Below are positions 5,347 through 10,232 of a stretch of DNA of 10,232 nucleotides, in pieces. The stretch's first letter is position 1. Every line of letters starts with the position of its first letter. Below the pieces are notes generated by a model, which saw nothing but the letters and a program-made list of their open reading frames with translations, was not told the DNA's origin and did no database searches. Origin of the DNA: Thioalkalivibrio sp. (GTDB lineage Bacteria > Pseudomonadota > Gammaproteobacteria > Ectothiorhodospirales > Ectothiorhodospiraceae); assembly GCA_007120575.1 (NCBI GenBank), contig SKNJ01000052.1:1-10232 (forward strand). The letters are read 5' to 3'. Position numbers and translations under genes: made by a program.

Positions 5347-7152
5347 TCAGTCCCCGCTGGCGGCCGGTTCGTGTTCCTGCTGATGCTGCCACAGGCGGGC
5401 ATATGCGCCGCCATGGGCCAGCAGTTCGCGGTGGGTGCCACGTTCGACCACGCGTCCGTGCTCCAGCACCACGATCTGGTCGGCGTCCATCACCGTCGAC
5501 AGCCGGTGCGCGATGACCAGGGTGGTGCGGCGTGTGGCGATCTCGTTCAGCGCCTCGAGGATGGCCTTCTCCGAGCCGGAGTCCAGCGACGAGGTCGCCT
5601 CGTCGAAGATCAGGATCGGCGGGTTCTTCAGTAGCACCCGGGCGATCGCGATGCGCTGTTTCTCGCCGCCGGAGACTTTCAGACCGCGTTCCCCGACGAC
5701 AGTATCCAGCCCGTCCGGCAGGCGCGCGATGAAGTCGTCCAGGTGAGCCAGGTGCACGGCCCGCTCGACTGCCTCCGGACTCGCATCGGGCTGGCCGTAG
5801 GCGACGTTGTAGCGGATGGTGTCGTTGAACAGCACGGTGTCCTGCGGAACCACGCCGATCGCCCGGCGCAGGCTGTCCTGGGTGACCTCGCGGATGTCCT
5901 GTCCGTCGATGGTGATGCGGCCGGCATTCACGTCATAGAACCGGAACAGCAGGCGAGCCAGGGTGGATTTCCCGGCGCCGCTGGGGCCGACGACCGCGAC
6001 CTTGTGCCCCGCCGGGATCTCCAGCGAGACATCTTCGAGGATCGACCGGTTGTCCTGGTAGCGAAACTCCACGCCCTCGAAACGTACCGTCCCTTCACGG
6101 ACTACCAGGTCCGGGGCGCCGGGGTGATCCTGGACCCGGGCCGGTGTCTCCAGCAGGCCGAACAGGCGTTCGATATTGGCCAGCGACTGGCGAATCTCGC
6201 GATAGACGAAGCCGAGGAAGTTCAGCGGCATGAACAGCTGGATCATGTAGGCATTGACCATCACCAGGTCGCCCACGGTCATTGCGCCGTCGGCGACCTG
6301 ACGGGCGGCCAGCAGCATCATCACGGTGATCGAGCCGGCGACAATCAGGGCCTGGCCGCTGTTCAGCAGCACCAGCGACAGTACGTTCTTGGTGCGCGCC
6401 TTCTCCCAGGCAGCCAGATGCCGGTCGTAGCGGTCGGACTCGAAGCGTTCGTTGCCGAAGTACTTCACGGTCTCGTAGTTCAGCAGCGAGTCGATGGCGT
6501 GGGTATTGGATTCGTTGTCGCGCAGGTTGGCCTCGCGCACGAAGCGGGTGCGCCATTCAGTGACCCAGACCGAGAAGGCGATGTAGATCGCCACCGCGAC
6601 AAACACGGTGAACATGAATAGCGGACCCACGGCCACCAGCAGGATCACCGCGACCAGACCGATCTCGAGGATGGTCGGAAGAATGTTGAACACCATGAAG
6701 CGCAGCAGAAAGCTCATCCCCGCGGTGCCGCGCTCGATGTCGCGTGCCAGCGCCCCGGTCTGGCGCGACAGGTGAAAGCCCAGTTCCAGCCGGTGCAGGT
6801 GCTCGAACACGCGCAGGGCCGCGCGACGCATCGCGCGTTCGGCTACGCGTACGAAGACCGCGTCGCGCAGCTCGCCGAAGAAGGTCCCGCCGAAGCGCAG
6901 CAACCCGTAGCCCAGCAACAGGGCCAGGGGCACGGTGATCATCGCGTCGGCGCCGGCGCCCTCGAAGTGGTCGACGATGTACTTGAGCACCAGCGGGACC
7001 GCGACCGTGGCCAGCTTGGCCAGGGCCATCAGCCCCAGGGCCATGAACAGGCGTCCGCGGAACTCGGCGAGATAGGGCAGCAGGCTGCGGATGATGCGCC
7101 AGTTGACGCCACCATCCAGCGGTGCGTCATGGACGCCAGAATGTCCGCGCAT
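5347..7152 (-). CDS. Atm1/HMT1-type ABC exporter (fused permease and ATPase half-transporter)
   Basis: This 601-residue half-transporter would work as a homodimer in the inner membrane. An exporter membrane domain with about six helices spans residues 25-320. The ATPase domain has Walker A GPSGAGKST (389-397), Q-loop Gln437, signature VSGGEKQ (493-499), Walker B ILIFDE (513-518) and the switch His549. LLNYETVKYFGNE (223-235) is characteristic of the Atm1/ABCB7/HMT1 branch. Members of that branch export glutathione-linked sulfur or metal compounds, for example in Novosphingobium Atm1. A role in glutathione persulfide or metal-conjugate export is therefore likely but inferred. The ATG at 7152-7150 has only a weak ribosome-binding site; the family start varies. 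No Fe-S assembly gene is adjacent. It appears to be a single-gene unit. Confidence 0.93.
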   Translation of the reverse strand: MRGHSGVHDAPLDGGVNWRIIRSLLPYLAEFRGRLFMALGLMALAKLATVAVPLVLKYIVDHFEGAGADAMITVPLALLLGYGLLRFGGTFFGELRDAVFVRVAERAMRRAALRVFEHLHRLELGFHLSRQTGALARDIERGTAGMSFLLRFMVFNILPTILEIGLVAVILLVAVGPLFMFTVFVAVAIYIAFSVWVTEWRTRFVREANLRDNESNTHAIDSLLNYETVKYFGNERFESDRYDRHLAAWEKARTKNVLSLVLLNSGQALIVAGSITVMMLLAARQVADGAMTVGDLVMVNAYMIQLFMPLNFLGFVYREIRQSLANIERLFGLLETPARVQDHPGAPDLVVREGTVRFEGVEFRYQDNRSILEDVSLEIPAGHKVAVVGPSGAGKSTLARLLFRFYDVNAGRITIDGQDIREVTQDSLRRAIGVVPQDTVLFNDTIRYNVAYGQPDASPEAVERAVHLAHLDDFIARLPDGLDTVVGERGLKVSGGEKQRIAIARVLLKNPPILIFDEATSSLDSGSEKAILEALNEIATRRTTLVIAHRLSTVMDADQIVVLEHGRVVERGTHRELLAHGGAYARLWQHQQEHEPAASGD

Positions 7153-7181
7153 CGGGATCGTCCGTGTTGGGGAGTGGCCCT

Positions 7182-7210
7182 ACTCTACTGCCCGCCAGGT
7201 GTTTTGTCCG
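7182..7210 (-). promoter_or_regulatory. Putative promoter of the ABC exporter gene
   Basis: Read on the minus strand, CGGACA (7210-7205) and TAGAGT (7187-7182) are 17 bp apart. Each matches the sigma-70 consensus at four of six positions. The predicted start is near 7175, leaving a short leader of about 20 bases. Supported by motif only. Confidence 0.35.
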
Positions 7211-7267
7211 CGGGGCGAAGCCAATCCGGCCATGCACGCGATGCAGCCCCACGCCGGGGTCACCCCT

Positions 7268-7360
7268 GGAGATCGCCACGGCGCTGCGCGCCTCGCGATG
7301 ACGGTGCTTCTCTCTGCCCCCGTCATGGCGAGGCCCCGCAGGGGCCGTGGCAACCTCCGG
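7268..7360. repeat. Detached pair of the same hairpin-module family, opposite orientation to the array
   Basis: Module A (7268-7304) is the reverse complement of the array's left module type. Outer stem ATCGC/GCGAT (7272-7276 with 7295-7299), an internal loop CAC opposite TC, and inner stem GGCGC/GCGCC (7280-7284 with 7288-7292) give a nearly perfect hairpin. Module B (7321-7360) is the reverse complement of the array's right type, with the inner stem GGCCCC/GGGGCC kept and a partly mismatched outer stem. The two modules lie 16 bp apart, whereas in the array left and right modules are separated by about 45 bp of spacer. The rest of the 253-bp gap between the ABC exporter and the cytochrome gene holds no gene I can support. 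Confidence 0.8.
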
Positions 7361-7405
7361 CTGAAACCCCCGACGTTCGTCCGGGTGGGTGTGAGATGCT
7401 GACGG

Positions 7406-7858
7406 TCAGTCGATGCCGACAGCGCGCTGTTCCTGGCGGATCCAGGCGATGATGTGCGCGGTGTCTTCCCCGCTGATGCCGGCCACCGGCGGCATGTCCC
7501 CGAACTCCCAGTGGTGTTGATGCACGCCCAGCGCCGCGGCGCGGTGGAAGGTGATATCGGGGTGATGCGAGGGCTCGTAGATCCGATGAATCAGGGGCGG
7601 GCCCTGGTCGGTGCCGCGCGCGTCCTCGCCGTGACACTGCATGCAGTTCTGCCGGAACAGCGAACGTCCGGCCTCCGGCTCCGCCTGGAAGTCTTCCGGC
7701 GGCAGGGTGTATTCCGGTTGTGTGCTGGGGCCCTCGGCTGTCTGGCGGTCGCTGGCGGGGGTGTCTGCCCGTTCGTCGGAGGTCGCGTCGGGTGCGTCGG
7801 AGCAGCCCGCGAGAACCAGCAGCGTCGGGGCCAGGAGCAGAGTGAGGTAGCGTGTCAT
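7406..7858 (-). CDS. Lipoprotein c-type cytochrome with histidine-rich segment
   Basis: This 150-residue monohaem cytochrome is predicted to be exported and membrane-anchored. The signal peptide [19 protein letters not shown] ends in the lipobox LAGC with the lipidated Cys at residue 19. An acidic, low-complexity linker follows (about 20-60). The haem site is CMQCH at residues 72-76, and GDMPP supplies the probable axial Met122. Between them lies an unusual segment with seven histidines (His91, 98, 99, 105, 113, 115 and 116), including HHPD and [10 protein letters not shown]. The extra histidines suggest metal binding or a redox-partner surface; that is inference. The likely role is periplasmic electron transfer, with no partner identified nearby. 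The ATG at 7858-7856 is the only start placing a proper signal peptide at the N-terminus. It is divergent from recQ. Confidence 0.9.
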   Translation of the reverse strand: MTRYLTLLLAPTLLVLAGCSDAPDATSDERADTPASDRQTAEGPSTQPEYTLPPEDFQAEPEAGRSLFRQNCMQCHGEDARGTDQGPPLIHRIYEPSHHPDITFHRAAALGVHQHHWEFGDMPPVAGISGEDTAHIIAWIRQEQRAVGID

Positions 7859-7882
7859 GGGGATCCCGGGGCAGAAATGGAT

Positions 7883-7916
7883 TTGAAAGTTTACCGCGAT
7901 GGGTATCTTGCGGGAA
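7883..7916. promoter_or_regulatory. AT-richer island between the cytochrome gene and recQ, candidate divergent promoters
   Basis: On the plus strand, TTGAAA (7883-7888) and TATCTT (7904-7909) are 15 bp apart, good hexamers at a short spacing, facing recQ. On the minus strand, TTCCCG (7916-7911) and TAAACT (7893-7888) are 17 bp apart, facing the cytochrome gene. The two overlap, so they would compete. No LexA box was recognised. Confidence 0.3.
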
Positions 7917-8089
7917 AGGCGCGTCCCGGGTCCATGTTGGCCCCAGGTCGTAACGACCCCGTCGGCTGGGGGGGAGGGCAACCGGAGACCCCTGGGGCGA
8001 CGATGGCAGTGTCCGTGCGGGCGCGCTTGCAGCCGACGAGGGCATTCGGCAGTCTGCGCCGATTGTCCCGTGATTCTGGAGAGCTGCCA

Positions 8090-9979
8090 TTGGAACCCTC
8101 GGGTCTTGCGGCCGGGCAGGCGCAGGGAAGCGCTCCGGCGGCAACGCCGCTGGAGATTCTGCGCGAGACCTTCGGCTATAGCGATTTTCGTGGCCAGCAA
8201 CAGGCCGTCGTCGAGCATGTGACCGCCGGAGGCGACGCGGTGGTGCTGATGCCCACCGGTGGCGGCAAGTCGCTTTGCTACCAGATCCCCGCGCTGGCAC
8301 GGCGCGGTTGCGGCGTGGTGATCTCGCCGCTGATCGCCCTGATGCAGGATCAGGTCGCGGCGCTGCGCCAGAACGGGGTGGCGGCGGCCAGCCTGGATTC
8401 CGGCCAGAACGCGCAGCAGTCACGTTCGGCGCTGGCGGCGCTGCACGCCGGCGAGCTGGATCTGTTGTATCTGTCCCCGGAACGCTTGTTCGCACCCGGA
8501 ATGCTGGAGCGCCTGGAGGGTCTCGATCTGGCCCTGTTCGCGATCGACGAGGCGCATTGCGTATCGCAGTGGGGGCACGATTTCCGCCCGGAGTACGGGC
8601 AACTGGCGGTGCTTGCAGAGCGCTTCCCGCAGGTCCCGCGTCTGGCCCTGACCGCGACCGCCGATGGCCCAACGCGTCAGGAGATGCGCGAGCGCCTGCG
8701 GCTGGAACAGGCGCGTGCGTTCATTAGCTCCTTCGATCGCCCGAACATCCGCTATCGCGTGGCGCAGGCCGACGGCGGCCGTGGCGGGGCGGCCCGCGAC
8801 CGGCTATTGCGGTTCATGCGCGAGGAGCACCCCGGCGAGGCCGGGATCGTTTACTGCCTGTCGCGCAAGAAGGTCGATACCACGGCCGCCTGGCTGGCAC
8901 AGCACGGTATCGACGCGCTGCCGTACCACGCCGGCTTGCCGGCCGCCGAGCGCGCGGCGAACCAGCAGCGATTCCTGCGCGACGAGGGCGTGGTGATGGT
9001 TGCGACCATCGCCTTCGGTATGGGTATCGACAAGCCGAACGTGCGTTTTGTCGCCCACCTGAATCTGCCGAAGAGCCTGGAGGGCTACTATCAGGAGACC
9101 GGCCGCGCCGGCCGCGATGGTCTGCCGGCCAATGCCTGGATGGTCTATGGCCTGCAGGACGTGGTGACCCTGCGTCAGATGCTGCAGGGCTCGGAGGCCG
9201 GCGAGCAGCGTCAGCGGGTGGAACAGCAGAAGCTGGAGGCGATGCTGGGCTTTTGCGAGATTACGAGCTGCCGGCGGCAGGCCCTGCTCGCGTATTTCGA
9301 CGAGACCATGCCGGAACCCTGCGGAACCTGTGACAATTGTACGAACCCACCGGAGACCTGGGATGCCACGGTCGCGGCGCAGAAGCTGCTGTCGTGCATC
9401 TACCGCACCGGCGAGCGGTTCGGCGCCGGGTACGTGATCGGTGTGCTGCGTGGCAGCCGCGGCGAGCGGCTGGCGCGGCTCGGGCATGACCAGCTGAGCA
9501 CCTTCGGGATCGGGACGGAACTGGAGACGGCGCAATGGCGGGGCGTGGTGCGCCAGTTGCTGGCCCGCGGCCTGCTGCGCCTGGATCCGGAGGGTCACGG
9601 CAGCCTGCGCCTGGATCCGTCCTGCCGGCCGGTTCTGCGCGGCGAGGCCGAGATCCACCTGCGTCGCGAGATCGCCGCGCCGTCCCCGAAATCCGGGGCC
9701 GGCAAGCCGGCCCGGCGCGACACCGCACGCAGCGTCGCGGAGATGGATGCGGAAGATCGGGCCCTGTGGGAGGCCCTGCGGGGTCTGCGCACCGAGCTGG
9801 CGCGGGAGCAGGGGGTCCCGCCCTATGTGATCTTCAGCGATGCGACCCTGCTGGAGATGGTCGCCAGCGCGCCGCGGAGTCCGGAAGAGATGGCCGGGAT
9901 CACCGGGGTCGGCCAGCACAAGCTGGAACGCTATGGTGGTGCCTTCCTCGGCGTCATTGCCAGGCATTTGGGGCTATAG
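8090..9979 (+). CDS. recQ: ATP-dependent DNA helicase RecQ
   Basis: RecQ is a 3'-5' superfamily 2 helicase that acts in RecF-pathway recombination, fork repair and suppression of illegitimate recombination. From the TTG at 8090 the product has 629 residues (E. coli 609). The domains are in the usual order. The helicase core carries the Q-motif region [10 protein letters not shown] (28-37), motif I TGGGKS (56-61), DEAH (153-156) and the aromatic-rich loop [11 protein letters not shown] (159-169). The conserved C-terminal helicase segment is ETGRAGRDG. Next come a zinc site with SCRR and CGTCDNC, the RQC winged helix, and a full HRDC domain at the end. TTG is preferred because GGAGAG (8078-8083) lies 6 bases upstream and homology begins only about 24 residues later. 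An ATG at 8003 would add 29 unrelated residues. Nothing looks damaged. Confidence 0.95.
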   Translation: MEPSGLAAGQAQGSAPAATPLEILRETFGYSDFRGQQQAVVEHVTAGGDAVVLMPTGGGKSLCYQIPALARRGCGVVISPLIALMQDQVAALRQNGVAAASLDSGQNAQQSRSALAALHAGELDLLYLSPERLFAPGMLERLEGLDLALFAIDEAHCVSQWGHDFRPEYGQLAVLAERFPQVPRLALTATADGPTRQEMRERLRLEQARAFISSFDRPNIRYRVAQADGGRGGAARDRLLRFMREEHPGEAGIVYCLSRKKVDTTAAWLAQHGIDALPYHAGLPAAERAANQQRFLRDEGVVMVATIAFGMGIDKPNVRFVAHLNLPKSLEGYYQETGRAGRDGLPANAWMVYGLQDVVTLRQMLQGSEAGEQRQRVEQQKLEAMLGFCEITSCRRQALLAYFDETMPEPCGTCDNCTNPPETWDATVAAQKLLSCIYRTGERFGAGYVIGVLRGSRGERLARLGHDQLSTFGIGTELETAQWRGVVRQLLARGLLRLDPEGHGSLRLDPSCRPVLRGEAEIHLRREIAAPSPKSGAGKPARRDTARSVAEMDAEDRALWEALRGLRTELAREQGVPPYVIFSDATLLEMVASAPRSPEEMAGITGVGQHKLERYGGAFLGVIARHLGL

Positions 9980-10020
9980 TGGCGGGCAAAACCAGCGAAA
10001 ACGGATATTCGGGGGAGTGC

Positions 10021-10232
10021 GTGACCCAGACCCAGAACAGCTTTCTGCAGGAGTTTTACCGTTATCGTGACGGCCAGCTCGTTGTGACTCCGGAGCAGGG
10101 CAGCCGCTTCGCCAAGACCCTGGCGGGCGATTTCAATCCCATCCATGACGCGGACTCGCGGCGATTCTGCGTCCCGGGTGATCTGCTGTTCGCGCTGGTG
10201 CTGGAGACCTACGGCGCCAGCGCGAACATGCA
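10021..10232 (+). CDS. DUF3581-family protein, N-terminal 70 codons (partial)
   Basis: The frame starts at a GTG (10021) and runs off the window. The visible sequence contains FLQEFYRYRDGQLVVTPEQG and then RFAKTLAGDFNPIHDADSRRFCVPGDLLFALVLETYG. The DFNPIHDAD-RRFCVPGDLLF block matches what I recall of DUF3581, a gammaproteobacterial family of about 240 residues with no defined function. The FNPIHD pattern also recalls hotdog-fold MaoC-type dehydratases, so a thioester-binding fold is possible but unproven. GGGGGAG (10011-10017) lies just 3 bases before the GTG, a short but usable spacing; no better in-frame start is present. TATAGT (9975-9980), overlapping the recQ stop, is a possible -10 without a clear -35, so cotranscription with recQ cannot be excluded. 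Confidence 0.78.
   Translation, partial: MTQTQNSFLQEFYRYRDGQLVVTPEQGSRFAKTLAGDFNPIHDADSRRFCVPGDLLFALVLETYGASANM

Noticed and set aside
7946..7958. GGTCG-TAA-CGACC palindrome in the recQ leader as an operator
   Set aside because: Only a 5-bp arm, which is common by chance in GC-rich DNA, and no matching site elsewhere in the window.
7323..8672. 449-codon minus-strand open frame across the cytochrome gene and the start of recQ
   Set aside because: Arg/Pro/Ala-rich composition, overlaps the true cytochrome gene in another frame and starts inside recQ; a shadow frame.
8804..9967. 387-codon minus-strand frame opposite recQ
   Set aside because: Low-complexity antisense shadow of a clear RecQ helicase.

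Overview
The window is GC-rich chromosomal DNA from a gammaproteobacterium. The protein set (RimI, RF3, ArfB, RecQ and a DUF3581-type protein) and the style of the intergenic repeats suggest a Chromatiales or Ectothiorhodospiraceae member such as a Thioalkalivibrio-like sulfur oxidiser. That placement is inferred from how the proteins read; no search was run. There are no rRNA, tRNA, phage, transposase or CRISPR signatures. Most of the window is ordinary housekeeping sequence, and the accessory content lies in the intergenic repeats.

Layout, left to right. The 5' end of thiD (minus strand) leaves the window at base 1. Divergent from it is an unrecognised 150-aa protein, followed by rimI (ribosomal protein S18 N-acetyltransferase). 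A secreted Sel1-repeat protein follows, with its own well-formed promoter. A 188-bp gap holding REP-like hairpins leads to prfC (release factor 3). Behind prfC, about 540 bp without a gene carry a tandem array of 131-134-bp units, each built from two inverted hairpin modules. Next is a short lipoprotein resembling the I78 peptidase-inhibitor family, then arfB (stop-codon-independent ribosome rescue) 5 bp later. A minus-strand Atm1-type ABC exporter converges on arfB.

Further right, a 253-bp gap contains one more pair of the same hairpin modules in the opposite orientation. It is followed by a minus-strand cytochrome c lipoprotein with a histidine-rich segment before its methionine ligand. recQ diverges from the cytochrome gene, most likely from a TTG codon. 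The window ends in the first 70 codons of a DUF3581-family gene.

Three genes serve the ribosome: rimI (S18 modification), prfC (release-factor recycling) and arfB (rescue). They are separated by repeats or by the Sel1 gene, so only the lipoprotein-arfB pair looks like a real operon. No new defence or metabolic system is evident. The most distinctive signal is the repeat family, whose two-tier hairpins keep their internal loops while the stem sequences change together.
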